Part shown: piece after piece, positions 8,482-16,016 of the stretch
How positions within the stretch are numbered: position 1 is the stretch's first letter
Layout: each line of letters starts with the position of its first letter
Source of the DNA: Methylobacterium sp. E-045
Lineage (GTDB): Bacteria; Pseudomonadota; Alphaproteobacteria; Rhizobiales; Beijerinckiaceae
Direction of reading: 5' to 3'
NCBI RefSeq assembly: GCF_022829685.1
Contig: NZ_JAKSYE010000122.1
Coordinates: 124,001-188,000, forward strand
Length of the DNA: 64,000 bases
The notes under the pieces: generated by a model
Database searches by the model: none
Told to the model about the DNA's origin: nothing
The model's input: only the letters and a program-made list of their open reading frames with translations
Program-made: the position numbers and the translations under genes

Positions 8482-8502
8482 GCCGCCTCCGGGCGGCTTT
8501 TT
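8482..8502 (+). terminator. Rho-independent terminator of the pqqA transcript
   Basis: GCCGCC (8482-8487), a four-base loop and GGCGGC (8492-8497) are followed by TTTTT. This is a textbook intrinsic terminator about 60 bases after pqqA, indicating that the gene is transcribed alone as a small RNA of roughly 200-250 bases. Confidence 0.8.
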
Positions 8503-8521
8503 GCGTTTCCGATAGGGAGTG

Positions 8522-8680
8522 GCGCCCGCCCTCCCGCCGCCGCCTCAGGATGGCATCCGGGCGCGCGACGATGATCGCGACCTCCCTCTGACGGCTGAGA
8601 CCGAGCCTGCCGAAGATCGCCTTCAGGTGGACCCGCACGGTGCCCTCGCGGATCGCGGGGGATTCCGCCGCCTGCCGGGG
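8522..8680 (-). pseudogene. Remnant of a LuxR/NarL-type DNA-binding domain
   Basis: On the minus strand this stretch reads IREGTVRVHLKAIFGRLGLS followed by RQREVAIIVARPDA. That is the recognition helix and tail of a LuxR-family helix-turn-helix domain. The preceding residues SPRQAAESPA still fit the first helices. Upstream of about 8680 the similarity stops, with no receiver domain or start, so only about 50 residues of an ancestral response regulator remain. It lies just downstream of the pqqA terminator on the opposite strand. Confidence 0.7.
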
Positions 8681-8888
8681 CGAGTTTCTCCGGCGGTAGT
8701 CCATCGCCTCCGGCGCTTCGGCCATGGCGGTCGCGCCGCCGCCGAGGCCGGCGCCGTCATAGGGCGGCCAAGCCGATGTGCGCGCGGGCACAGCGGAACG
8801 GATCGCGGTCAGCCATGAACCCTTCAGGCGCCACAGGCGCATGATCTCAAGGTGACGATCCGACCGCGACCCAGCCCAGGAACCCGAC

Positions 8889-9041
8889 ATGACCGTTCCA
8901 CGTCCCTTCCGCTGGCTGTTCGCCCTCGTCACGCTGGTCATGCCGGCATCCCTGATCCAGAGCCGCCCCACCGTCGACGAAAGCGAGCGCGGCCAGACGA
9001 AAGACCCTCAGAGCCAGGTCGTCTTCCGGCACTACATCTGA
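8889..9041 (+). CDS. Small membrane-anchored or secreted peptide, 50 residues
   Basis: The ATG at 8889 has AGGA eight bases upstream. The peptide begins with basic residues (RPFRW) and a single hydrophobic segment LFALVTLVMPASLI. It ends in a charged tail rich in Gln, Arg, Asp and Glu with terminal HYI. The layout fits a single-pass small membrane protein or a short exported peptide. No family is recognised. It lies alone between the pqqA terminator region and another small gene. Confidence 0.5.
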   Translation: MTVPRPFRWLFALVTLVMPASLIQSRPTVDESERGQTKDPQSQVVFRHYI

Positions 9042-9206
9042 TCCCGGCCTCGGATCGGCCATCCAGGACGGAGCGGCGAGGGCGCTGGCTCCCTTCAGCT
9101 ACGGTTCAACCAGTACGGTCTAGCTTGGGCGGCCTTACGGGAGAGGCCGCCGCGAACGCCTGGCGGCGGGATCGCGCGAGGCACGTCGCGCACCCCCGTG
9201 GAAGCC

Positions 9207-9485
9207 ATGCTCGCTCTCCCCACAACCACCCTCGGCACGCCCCTCCTGCAGGTCCCGTCGAAGGCGTCGCCACCGCCCCGTCCCGGCGCGGAGGCGTCCC
9301 ACGCCTTCCTGCGCAGCACGATGCCCGCCCTCGACCGCGCCTTCGGCCTCGAATGCGTGGCCGACCTGCCCGAGGACATGGCACGGCTGATCGCACGGCT
9401 GCAGGCCGGCCCATTGGGTGCCCCCTCGCAGGACACGGTTTCGGATACCGCCGGATCGGCGGCGGCGGCCTACGAGCAGGCCTGA
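9207..9485 (+). CDS. Small hypothetical protein, 92 residues
   Basis: The frame has a flexible Pro/Ala-rich N-terminus, a central amphipathic region MPALDRAFGLECVADLPEDM leading into ARLIARLQ, and an Ala-rich tail. Third codon positions are G/C-rich as in real genes here. The middle resembles a short helical adaptor domain but I cannot assign a family. A GTG three codons upstream (9198) is an alternative start. It converges with the LysR regulator. Confidence 0.5.
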   Translation: MLALPTTTLGTPLLQVPSKASPPPRPGAEASHAFLRSTMPALDRAFGLECVADLPEDMARLIARLQAGPLGAPSQDTVSDTAGSAAAAYEQA

Positions 9486-9578
9486 TCGCGGCGACGGGAC
9501 CGCAAGCCGAGGCGCCGCCCTCCGGTGCGATCCGCGGGGTGCTTCACTGTCCCGGACGACGGTCATCGTGCGACGGCA

Positions 9579-10487
9579 TCAGCGAGAATCGCGATGCGCA
9601 CCGATGAAGTCGACAAAGGCCCGAAGCGGCGCGGGAAGGTAACGCCGGCCCGGATAATAGAGGAACGGGCCGGAGAAGGATTGCCACCATGGTTCCAGGA
9701 CAGGCTCCAGCCTCCCGCTCTCGAGATGCGGGCGGAGCCAATCCTCGAAGAGGGTGATGATCCCGGTCCCTGCGATGGCGGCATCCACCGCGAGGTCGGT
9801 GGCGGCGCCGACCCGGACGACGAGGGGACCGCTTGGGTCGACGCGCACCACCTCACCCTCGCGCTCGAACTCCCACGCGGTCTTCGCGCCGCTCGCGAAG
9901 CGGCCGCCGATACAGGCGTGTTGGAGCAACTCCCTCGGGTGGGCGGGACGCCCATGACGGTCGAGATAGGAAGGGGAGGCGGCCGTCGCGAAGCGCTGCC
10001 GGCGCGGCCCGATGGGAACGGCGATCATGTCCTGCTCGAGCCGCTCGTCGTAGCGAATCCCGGCGTCACACCCGGCCGCCAGCACATCCACGAAACCGTC
10101 CTCGGCCACGATGTCGAGCCGGATGTCGGGATAGGCCGCGAGGAAGGGGGGTACGATCCGCGGCAGCACGAGCCGCGCCGCACTGACCGGCACGTTGAGC
10201 CTGAGCGTGCCGGCCGGGCGATCGCGAAAGCCGTTCACGACGTCCAGCGCGGCATCCACCTCGCTCAAGGCCGGCATCAGCCGTTCGAGGAGGCGTGCGC
10301 CCGCCTCGGTCGGCGCGACGCTGCGGGTCGTCCGGTTGAGGAGCCGGACGCCGAGCCTCGCCTCCAGCCGGCGGACAGCCTCGCTCAGGCCGGATGCGCT
10401 CGCGCCGCTCGCCCGTGCGCCATCGCGAAACCCGCCCGCCTCCGCGACGGCGACGAACGCCGCCAAATCCCCGAGATCCGTCGCCAT
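9579..10487 (-). CDS. LysR-family transcriptional regulator
   Basis: A complete 302-residue LysR-type regulator. Residues 1-60 form the winged helix-turn-helix (DLAAFVAVAEAGGFRDGA, then a recognition helix in ASGLSEAVRRLEARLGVRLLNRTTRS). Residues 90-295 form the periplasmic-binding-protein-like effector domain beginning AGTLRLNVPVSAARLVLPRI. It diverges from an aldo/keto reductase with 93 bp between starts, the standard arrangement for a LysR regulator and its target. It probably controls that gene and itself. The inducer is unknown. Confidence 0.93.
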   Translation of the reverse strand: MATDLGDLAAFVAVAEAGGFRDGARASGASASGLSEAVRRLEARLGVRLLNRTTRSVAPTEAGARLLERLMPALSEVDAALDVVNGFRDRPAGTLRLNVPVSAARLVLPRIVPPFLAAYPDIRLDIVAEDGFVDVLAAGCDAGIRYDERLEQDMIAVPIGPRRQRFATAASPSYLDRHGRPAHPRELLQHACIGGRFASGAKTAWEFEREGEVVRVDPSGPLVVRVGAATDLAVDAAIAGTGIITLFEDWLRPHLESGRLEPVLEPWWQSFSGPFLYYPGRRYLPAPLRAFVDFIGAHRDSR

Positions 10488-10499
10488 CGTTCGCCCTTT

Positions 10500-10514
10500 C
10501 GCACATCCCGTGCG
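10500..10514. promoter_or_regulatory. Candidate LysR operator in the divergent promoter
   Basis: CGCAC-ATCCC-GTGCG is a perfect 5-5-5 palindrome located 12 bases before the lysR start codon, in the 93-bp region shared with the aldo/keto reductase gene. The size and dyad symmetry suit an autoregulatory site, though it does not match the T-N11-A core exactly. Confidence 0.4.
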
Positions 10515-10580
10515 GATGAGGGCGCATTATCACGCAATCCACGAGGCACTACAGTTCCGCTCACCACACAGGAGAGACAC

Positions 10581-11462
10581 ATGACCGAGATCGCACGAGC
10601 CGGGACCTACGCCCTCGGAGACCGAACCGTAAAGCGCCTGGGCTACGGCGCGATGCAATTGGCGGGGCCGGGGGTCTTCGGGCCGCCGAAGGATCGGGCC
10701 GGGGCCATCGCGGTCCTGCGCGAAGCGGTCGCGCGCGGCGTCGACCATATCGACACCAGCGACTTCTACGGACCGCACATCACCAACCAGATCATCCGGG
10801 AAGCGCTCCACCCCTATCCCGACGACCTCGTGATCGTCACCAAGATCGGAGCAAGGCGCGGTGCCGACGCCTCCTGGAACCCGGCCTTCTCCGCCGAGGA
10901 CCTCACGGGCGCCGTCCACGACAACCTGCGCAACCTCGGCGTCGAGGCGCTCGACGTCGTCAATCTCCGGATCATGCTCGACGTGCACGGGCCGGCCGAG
11001 GGCTCCATCGAAGCGCCGCTCTCCGTCCTCGCCGGTCTCCAGCGCCAGGGGCTCGTCCGCCGGATCGGGCTGAGCAACGTGACGGCACGGCAGGTGGCGG
11101 AGAGCCGATCCATCGCGCCGATCGTCTGCGTCCAGAACCAGTACAACCTGGCGCATCGGGCAGACGACGCGCTGATCGACGATCTGGCGGCATCCGGCAC
11201 CGCCTACGTCCCATTCTTCCCGCTCGGCGGCTTCAGCCCGATCCAATCGACGATCCTGAGCACGGTCGCCGAAGGGCTCGGCGCGACACCGATGCAGGTG
11301 GCCCTGGCCTGGCTCCTGCGCCGCTCTCCCAACATCCTGCTGATCCCCGGCACGTCGTCGGTGGAGCACCTGCGCGAGAACCTGGCCGCGACGGACCTCG
11401 ACCTGTCGGACGACACGATGGCGGCCCTCGAGCGCATCGCCCCCCGGCCCGGGGAAGGCTAA
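10581..11462 (+). CDS. Aldo/keto reductase
   Basis: A 293-residue NADPH-dependent aldo/keto reductase with a (beta/alpha)8 barrel. The catalytic Asp and Tyr are in VDHIDTSDFYGPH, and the Lys is in LVIVTKIGARRGAD. The cofactor region is SPNILLIPGTSSVEHLREN near the C-terminus. It resembles the YdbC/plant IAA-amino-acid reductase-like subgroup. GGAGAG lies directly upstream of ATG 10581. Upstream in-frame sequence runs antisense to the LysR gene and is not coding. It is probably regulated by the divergent LysR protein. The substrate is unknown. Confidence 0.9.
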   Translation: MTEIARAGTYALGDRTVKRLGYGAMQLAGPGVFGPPKDRAGAIAVLREAVARGVDHIDTSDFYGPHITNQIIREALHPYPDDLVIVTKIGARRGADASWNPAFSAEDLTGAVHDNLRNLGVEALDVVNLRIMLDVHGPAEGSIEAPLSVLAGLQRQGLVRRIGLSNVTARQVAESRSIAPIVCVQNQYNLAHRADDALIDDLAASGTAYVPFFPLGGFSPIQSTILSTVAEGLGATPMQVALAWLLRRSPNILLIPGTSSVEHLRENLAATDLDLSDDTMAALERIAPRPGEG

Positions 11463-11509
11463 CGCGCGGAGCGTCCTCGGCCGGGTGACGAGAGACTCAT
11501 CGGGCGCTG

Positions 11510-11540
11510 CGCCGATCCCTCCGCTCGGGCGGGATCGGCG
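11510..11540 (+). terminator. Hairpin terminator after the aldo/keto reductase
   Basis: CGCCGATCCC (11510-11519) and GGGATCGGCG (11531-11540) form a perfect 10-bp stem, followed 15 bases later by a second imperfect G/C-rich hairpin at 11556-11577. Neither has a T-run. The remaining 11578-11896 is relatively A/T-rich, with no convincing gene before the small exported protein at 11897. Confidence 0.5.
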
Positions 11541-11896
11541 CGGCGGCAAAGGGGAGGCGCCCCGACGATCGGGCGCCCCGGATCGCCGCGACCGGAGCGG
11601 CCCGTCCCGATATCAGGCTGTCGGCACAGGCACTTCCGTCACGGATGCCCCTGCGACACTCATTCCCGAGGCAGTCAGGGATTATAAGAACAACACCCGG
11701 CCATGTGCTTGCCGAATTAAAGCACAAAGCGCTGGTATTCGTTATATCCGTCGGTCTGATCTGTCCGGCATCTTTAATCCACGGCGTCATGTGCGTGCCG
11801 ACACGCCACAGAGGCAATTATTACTTCATATTGGCTTCAAGCAGAAGAAGCAGCCAAAACGCGGCGGCTTCACAAGACAAGAAAGCTGTTGCTCAC

Positions 11897-12157
11897 ATGA
11901 AGACATACATCGCCGCCCTCTCGACTGCCCTCGTCATGGGACTGGTCTCGATCTCGCCCACGACGGCGATGGAGCGCCCGTCGCGTTACACGGCGTTCGC
12001 CCCCTACGATGTCGAGACCACCAACGCGATCCGAGCCGATCGTCGGGCCCCCGCGTCGTTCGGTTGTCCCATGAGTTCGGCCGCAGAAGGCAATGCCAAC
12101 CAGCAGACCCGCGAGGTCATGCAATACGGCCAGACGTCGGGCGGCAGCCGCTGCTGA
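11897..12157 (+). CDS. Small exported protein, 86 residues
   Basis: It starts at MKTYIAALSTALVMGLVSIS, a classic signal peptide with one Lys, a hydrophobic core and a likely cleavage after TTAMA-type residues. The mature part is about 60 residues, rich in Ser, Arg, Ala and Gln, with two Cys (FGCPMSS and the C-terminal SRC) that could form a disulfide in the periplasm. Upstream in-frame codons to 11645 have atypical composition and are not included. No family is recognised. Confidence 0.65.
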   Translation: MKTYIAALSTALVMGLVSISPTTAMERPSRYTAFAPYDVETTNAIRADRRAPASFGCPMSSAAEGNANQQTREVMQYGQTSGGSRC

Positions 12158-12185
12158 ACCCGGTCAGGACAGCGCCTTGGCATCG

Positions 12186-12281
12186 ATGCTGAAAGTCTTT
12201 TCCTACTTCATGGTCGGCGTTGCATCGGTGATGTTCGCAGCAACCATCGTCGGGTCCGCCACGATACTGATGAGCTCGTAG
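12186..12281 (+). CDS. 31-residue single-pass membrane peptide
   Basis: MLKVFSYFMVGVASVMFAAT followed by IVGSATILMSS is almost entirely a single transmembrane helix with one N-terminal Lys. It starts 28 bases after the preceding exported-protein gene and ends just before a strong inverted repeat, so the two small genes may form one transcript. It is too short for homology-based naming. Its composition is far from random for this G/C-rich DNA. Confidence 0.5.
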   Translation: MLKVFSYFMVGVASVMFAATIVGSATILMSS

Positions 12282-12306
12282 CGCGTCGTCCCGGATCACG
12301 ATCCGG

Positions 12307-12354
12307 ATCGGCTCCTTCCCACGCGGCGGCGTCCGCTGCGGGAAAGGAGCCGAT
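12307..12354. terminator. Strong inverted repeat, likely bidirectional terminator
   Basis: ATCGGCTCCTTCCC (12307-12320) pairs with GGGAAAGGAGCCGAT (12340-12354) with one bulged base, around a G/C-rich loop that can pair further. It sits between the plus-strand small membrane peptide and the convergent minus-strand gene ending at 12418. No T-run follows on either strand. Confidence 0.6.
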
Positions 12355-12417
12355 TCCTCGTGGGCGTCCCATGGCGCGCGCGGGACGCCAGTCCCGGCGG
12401 ACCTTCGCCGTCCGGTC

Positions 12418-12726
12418 TCAGGGGCGGCGCATCTGCTTGCCGGCATAGGCAACCAGCTGGGAAAAGGCCAAGGCCGCCGCCGAGGCCTGGACCCGGCTCG
12501 GATACGGCATCGGAGAATGGGCGACCTCCTGGCCGTAGGCATCGCGCAGGGACCAGCCCCAGCGCCCGGCCCGCTCCTCCAGCAGGTCGAAATGCATGGC
12601 CCGGTCTCCGCCCGCGCGGGGCGACGGCGCGCTCGCCGCCGAACCGGCACCCGCCCGTCTCGCCATGCCCGAGGGCAGGCCGGCGGGCGCGAGATTCCCC
12701 GATATCCACAGGTCGGCCGTCTGCAT
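12418..12726 (-). CDS. Hypothetical protein, SOS-boxed, 102 residues
   Basis: A small protein with a well-formed start: GGAGG five bases before ATG 12726. The C-terminal half, FDLLEERAGRWGWSLRDAYG then YPSRVQASAAALAFSQLV, looks like a compact alpha/beta domain. It is distantly reminiscent of the short repeats in YegP/UPF0339 proteins, where a Trp-Arg-x-x-x-x-x-Gly motif is followed by a Tyr-x-Ser turn. This similarity is only by eye. Its promoter region contains a perfect LexA box 25 bases upstream of the start, so it is probably induced by DNA damage. Confidence 0.65.
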   Translation of the reverse strand: MQTADLWISGNLAPAGLPSGMARRAGAGSAASAPSPRAGGDRAMHFDLLEERAGRWGWSLRDAYGQEVAHSPMPYPSRVQASAAALAFSQLVAYAGKQMRRP

Positions 12727-12751
12727 CTTGACCTCCGCGCTTGAACTCTAT

Positions 12752-12766
12752 GTTCACTATATGTTC
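12752..12766. promoter_or_regulatory. LexA (SOS) box in a divergent promoter
   Basis: GTTCACTATATGTTC is a perfect match to GTTC-N7-GTTC, the alphaproteobacterial LexA-binding direct repeat. It lies in a 60-bp gap between two divergent starts (12726 minus and 12787 plus), close enough to both to overlap their core promoters. GAAC at 12743-12746 adds a further half-site. A single repressor site would control both directions. Confidence 0.8.
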
Positions 12767-12786
12767 TTACTCGCGGAGTGTCCACC

Positions 12787-12954
12787 ATGATGGCGAACCC
12801 TGCGGCGCGGATCGTCGCCCTGAGCGGGATCGGGATGCCGGACTTCGCCGACGAGGCGGTGGCCGGCGGCAACGCCGCCCGTGCCCCTCGCCCGTCCGCC
12901 GGGGGCGTGCCGCGGGGCGCCATCGGGGGCGCATCGCCCCGTTCGGCGGCCTGA
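12787..12954 (+). CDS. Small hypothetical protein, SOS-boxed, 55 residues
   Basis: ATG 12787 has GGAG eight bases upstream and a LexA box 20 bases upstream. The peptide is Ala/Gly/Pro-rich with a short ordered start (RIVALSGIGMPDFADEAV) and a flexible tail. It is one base from the next gene (TGA-C-ATG), so the two are co-transcribed. No family is recognised. The tight SOS context argues that it is translated. Confidence 0.55.
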   Translation: MMANPAARIVALSGIGMPDFADEAVAGGNAARAPRPSAGGVPRGAIGGASPRSAA

Positions 12955-12955
12955 C

Positions 12956-13222
12956 ATGGAGCGCCTCTGCGACGTGAGGGCCGCGCACCTCGTCATCGCC
13001 TGCGGCCCCTGCGAGCGTCGGGGCGTCTACCGTGTCGCCCGCCTGCGCGAGCGGTTCGGCGATCACGCCTCGATCCTGGACGTCTACCTGAGCCTGACGC
13101 AGACCTGCCGCTGGCAGCGCGAGGTCGGCAGCAGGCAGCCCAATGTCTACGCGGCAGGATGCCGGGCCAGGCTCGACACGTCGGGCTGGGCCGTCGCGAA
13201 GGGCCTGCCCTCGCGGACTTGA
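12956..13222 (+). CDS. Small Cys-rich conserved-type protein, SOS operon, 88 residues
   Basis: The ordered N-terminal region HLVIACGPCERRGVYRVARL contains a Cys-x-x-Cys pair, with further Cys at QTCRWQ and AAGCRARL. This could make a zinc-ribbon-like fold. A motif of the type CGxCxRRGxYRVARLRERFG is familiar from small proteins of unknown function in rhizobia and methylobacteria, including prophage regions. It is the second gene after the LexA box, one base behind the 55-residue gene. The 51-bp dispersed repeat begins 28 bases after its stop. Confidence 0.75.
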   Translation: MERLCDVRAAHLVIACGPCERRGVYRVARLRERFGDHASILDVYLSLTQTCRWQREVGSRQPNVYAAGCRARLDTSGWAVAKGLPSRT

Positions 13223-13249
13223 AGGGCCTCGCACAACTCCCGGTCACCG

Positions 13250-13300
13250 TCGGTTCTCGCTCAACGCACGACGGCGCAGCGGGAGTTTGGTGAGAGACAC
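13250..13300 (-). repeat. 51-bp dispersed repeat, copy A
   Basis: Read on the minus strand it begins GTGTCTCTCACCAAACTCCC and ends GCGAGAACCGA. It aligns over its whole length with copies at 17522-17571 and 46010-46060 (about 84 percent identity to the latter by hand count). It is intergenic, between two convergent small genes. Internal complementarity of CCCGCT-type and AGCG(G/A)G segments suggests a stem-loop. Confidence 0.75.
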
Positions 13301-13350
13301 CGGGGCGAAGGGCGATCCCCCGACGCCACCGAATCCGGTGCGAACAAGAG

Positions 13351-13647
13351 TCAGGCGTCGTCTTCGCGGCCGAACACCTCGCCCTCTTCGGCGAGCCGGG
13401 CATCCGCCTCGTCCGTCCGCAGCTCCAGCAGGGCGCGGTACTCCCGCAGCCGCTGCCGGAGCCGCGTGCCCGCCTCCGTGCTATCGGCCGGCTCATCCGG
13501 ACCGAGGGCGCGCCCCTCGATCGCCTCCGAGGTCCGCCGGTCGACGGCCGCGCGGTCCGCCTCGCTCCATCCGGCCGGATCGCCGAGGCCGAGTTCCGCC
13601 GCAATCAGGACCGCGATCTCCTCGCGCTTCTCATCCAGTTCCGACAT
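13351..13647 (-). CDS. Hypothetical acidic helical protein, 98 residues
   Basis: The protein starts MSELDEKREEIAVLIAAELG and is dominated by charged helices (SEADRAAVDRRTSEAIEG, RLRQRLREYRALLELRTDEA). It is soluble, acidic and probably alpha-helical or coiled-coil. GAGGGG lies 11 bases upstream of ATG 13647; an alternative ATG lies four codons earlier. It diverges from rsgA (start 13777). No family is recognised. Confidence 0.65.
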   Translation of the reverse strand: MSELDEKREEIAVLIAAELGLGDPAGWSEADRAAVDRRTSEAIEGRALGPDEPADSTEAGTRLRQRLREYRALLELRTDEADARLAEEGEVFGREDDA

Positions 13648-13776
13648 CGCCACCCCCATCCCCTCGACTCCGGTGCCCTGATGATCGGGCACCTTGCCGC
13701 CGGGGAGCAAGGGGAGGGATGCCGGAAGGCGGATGGGGCGCTGGTCAATCCGCCACCGCCCTGTCATGGCTGGCCG

Positions 13777-14793
13777 GTGACCGATGATCCCAGCAACGCC
13801 CATCCCCTGCGGCCCTCCCGGCTCGGATGGTCCGATTTCTTCGAGGAGCAACGTGAACCGGCCGAGGCCGGTCTCGTGCCCATGCGGATCGCCACGGTCC
13901 ACCGCTCCCGCCTGACCGCCCTGTCCCTCACGGGGCCGGTGGGGCTGGGTCTCCCGGTCCATACCCAGACCGGCGATTTCGCCGTGGGGGATTGGGTCCT
14001 GGTCGAGCCCGAGACCGGGACGATGCGCCGCCGCCTGTCGCGCCGGAGCGTGCTGCAGCGGCGCAACGAGGGCGGAGGCCCGCTGCAGCTGGCCGCGGCC
14101 AATGTCGACACCCTGTTCGTCGTCACGTCCTGCAACGCGGATTTCAACATCGCCCGGCTGGAGCGCTACCTGGCGCTGGCCAACCAGGGAGGCACGAATC
14201 CCGTCATCGTCCTCACCAAGGCCGACATGGCGCCCGATGCCGAGACCTACCGGCGGCAGGCCGCGGGCCTGCAGCGCGACCTCGCCGTCGTGACGGTCAA
14301 TCCGCGTCTCCCCGACGCCGTGACGCGCCTCGCCCCCTGGTGCGGCGAGGGGCTGACCGTGGCGGTCGTCGGTTCCTCGGGGGTCGGGAAATCGACCCTG
14401 GTCAACACCCTCGCCGGACCGGACCAGGATCTCCCCCAGGAAACCGGCGGAATCCGTGAACACGACGCCAAGGGGCGCCATACCACCACGTCGCGCTCCC
14501 TCCATGCCATCGCGGGCGGCGGCTGGGTCATCGATACGCCGGGGATGCGCACGCTGCATGTGAGCGACGCGGCGGAGGGCATCGACACCCTGTTCGCCGA
14601 GATCGTCGAGCTGGCGCCCTCCTGCCGGTTCCGCGACTGCACCCACGCCCATGAGCCGGGCTGCGCGGTTCAGGCCGCCGTGGCGGACGGCGCCCTCGAT
14701 CCCGAACGCCTGACCCGGTGGCGCAAGCTCCTCGACGAGAACCGGACCAACACCCCGGTGGTCACCGGGCCGCGCGGCAACCGTCGCCGCTGA
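13777..14793 (+). CDS. rsgA: Ribosome small-subunit-dependent GTPase A (RsgA)
   Basis: A circularly permuted GTPase that assists late maturation of the 30S ribosomal subunit. An OB-fold occupies about residues 30-100 (DFAVGDWVLVEPETGTMRR). The permuted G-domain follows, with the G4 motif first (VIVLTKADMAPD), then G1 (VVGSSGVGKSTLVNTLAG), and G3 as VIDTPGMRTL. The C-terminal zinc knuckle has the Cys/His pattern SCRFRDCTHAHEPGCAV. The start is set at GTG 13777; codons before it run antisense-like and include the short spacer to the divergent gene. About 338 residues, normal for the family. Confidence 0.95.
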   Translation: MTDDPSNAHPLRPSRLGWSDFFEEQREPAEAGLVPMRIATVHRSRLTALSLTGPVGLGLPVHTQTGDFAVGDWVLVEPETGTMRRRLSRRSVLQRRNEGGGPLQLAAANVDTLFVVTSCNADFNIARLERYLALANQGGTNPVIVLTKADMAPDAETYRRQAAGLQRDLAVVTVNPRLPDAVTRLAPWCGEGLTVAVVGSSGVGKSTLVNTLAGPDQDLPQETGGIREHDAKGRHTTTSRSLHAIAGGGWVIDTPGMRTLHVSDAAEGIDTLFAEIVELAPSCRFRDCTHAHEPGCAVQAAVADGALDPERLTRWRKLLDENRTNTPVVTGPRGNRRR

Positions 14794-14838
14794 CCTCCCC
14801 CCGACTTCACCCGACCTCCCGCGGACACCACTCGCCGA

Positions 14839-15468
14839 ATGCTCCTTCCCGACCGAACCCTCGTCATCGTCCGCCACGGGCAGAGCCTCGACAACGAGCA
14901 CGACCTCTTCTCCGGCATCCGCGACCCCGATCTGACGGAACGGGGCGTCGGCGAGGCGCGGAGCTGCGGGCGCCGAATGAGAGAGGTCGGGCTCGCCTTC
15001 GACCTCGCCTTCACCAGCGAGCTGACGCGGGCGCGGCGCACCCTCAGCCTCATCCTGTCGGAGCTCGGACAGCTCGACCTTGCCGTCCACCGGAGCGCCG
15101 CGCTGAACGAGCGCGATTACGGTGAGCTCGCCGGGCTGAACAAGCGGGAATCCCAGGAGCGTTGGGGTGTCGCGCAGGTCCGCGCCTGGCGAAAATCCTT
15201 CGATGCGGTGCCGCCGGGCGGCGAGAGCCTGGCGATGACCGCCGACCGACTGCTGCCCTACTATCGGGACGAGATCGAATCCCGGGTGCGCGGGGGCCAG
15301 CGGGTCCTCCTGGTGGCGCACGGCAATTCGTTGCGGGCGCTGATCATGCATCTCGACCGGATCAGTGCCGACGCGGTCGCCGACGTGCATCTCGCCACGG
15401 CCCAGACCCTGGCCTATCGCCTCGACGAGCGGGGCGGGGTGGTGGAGAAACGGCCGATCTCCGCCTGA
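14839..15468 (+). CDS. gpmA: 2,3-bisphosphoglycerate-dependent phosphoglycerate mutase
   Basis: It interconverts 3- and 2-phosphoglycerate in glycolysis, gluconeogenesis and the serine cycle. The histidine-phosphatase signature is VIVRHGQSLDNEHDLFSG (phospho-His in RHG). The second catalytic His is in LLVAHGNSLRALIMHLD and the substrate loop is NERDYGELAGLNK. At 209 residues it is the short alphaproteobacterial form rather than the 250-residue E. coli form. It follows rsgA by 45 bases on the same strand. Confidence 0.95.
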   Translation: MLLPDRTLVIVRHGQSLDNEHDLFSGIRDPDLTERGVGEARSCGRRMREVGLAFDLAFTSELTRARRTLSLILSELGQLDLAVHRSAALNERDYGELAGLNKRESQERWGVAQVRAWRKSFDAVPPGGESLAMTADRLLPYYRDEIESRVRGGQRVLLVAHGNSLRALIMHLDRISADAVADVHLATAQTLAYRLDERGGVVEKRPISA

Positions 15469-15513
15469 GCCACGAGGACACGGGCGGGACGGCGAGGCGC
15501 CCCCCGAACGGCG

Positions 15514-15900
15514 TCAGCGGGTCCGCAAGGCGTCCCGGTCCCGCGCGAGCTGGCGCCGCGTCCGCATGGGCTCCAGGTTCGAGAGGGACATCAGCCGATA
15601 CCCGAAGGCAAAGAGACCCAGGGTCACGGCGGCGAAGGCGCCGCCGACGATCAGCGCCGCGACCGCCTCGGAGCCGAGGAGGAGCCCCAGCCCTTTGACG
15701 ATCGCCACCAGGAGCACGAACAATCCGATCAGGACGAAGAGGGCCGCCATCAGGAACAGGATGAGCGGACGCGCCACCTGCCCGACCGCCGATCCGACCT
15801 CGGCCCGGAACAGGGCGAGGTGCTTGGAGAGGAGGATCTGGGTTTGCCCGATCGCGTCGCCGACGAGGAGCGGGAGGCTCTTGTCATCCCGGCGGTTCAT
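15514..15900 (-). CDS. Holin-superfamily (DUF1469-type) membrane protein
   Basis: A 128-residue protein with an amphipathic N-terminus (LLVGDAIGQTQILLSKHLALFRAE) and two strong transmembrane helices (LILFLMAALFVLIGLFVLLV and ALIVGGAFAAVTLGLFAFGY). It ends in a basic cytoplasmic tail. This is the layout of the phage-holin-3-6/DUF1469 family, which in free-living bacteria is chromosomal and often stress-linked rather than phage-borne. No other phage genes are nearby. It converges with phosphoglycerate mutase. Confidence 0.82.
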   Translation of the reverse strand: MNRRDDKSLPLLVGDAIGQTQILLSKHLALFRAEVGSAVGQVARPLILFLMAALFVLIGLFVLLVAIVKGLGLLLGSEAVAALIVGGAFAAVTLGLFAFGYRLMSLSNLEPMRTRRQLARDRDALRTR

Positions 15901-16016
15901 GCATCCCCTCTCATCGACGTGTTCCGACCAGGCCCCGGCCGGTCCGTGCACAGACAAGCGAGATAGGGCGCCGGGGTTGCGCGGCAATCGCCGCACATTC
16001 CGGCCCGGTGCCGGCC

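Noticed and set aside
13351..15390. A 679-codon minus-strand open frame across rsgA and phosphoglycerate mutase
   Set aside because: It is antisense to two clearly recognisable genes and Arg/Gly/His-rich in the overlap. Only its last 98 codons, before the rsgA promoter, look like a real gene.
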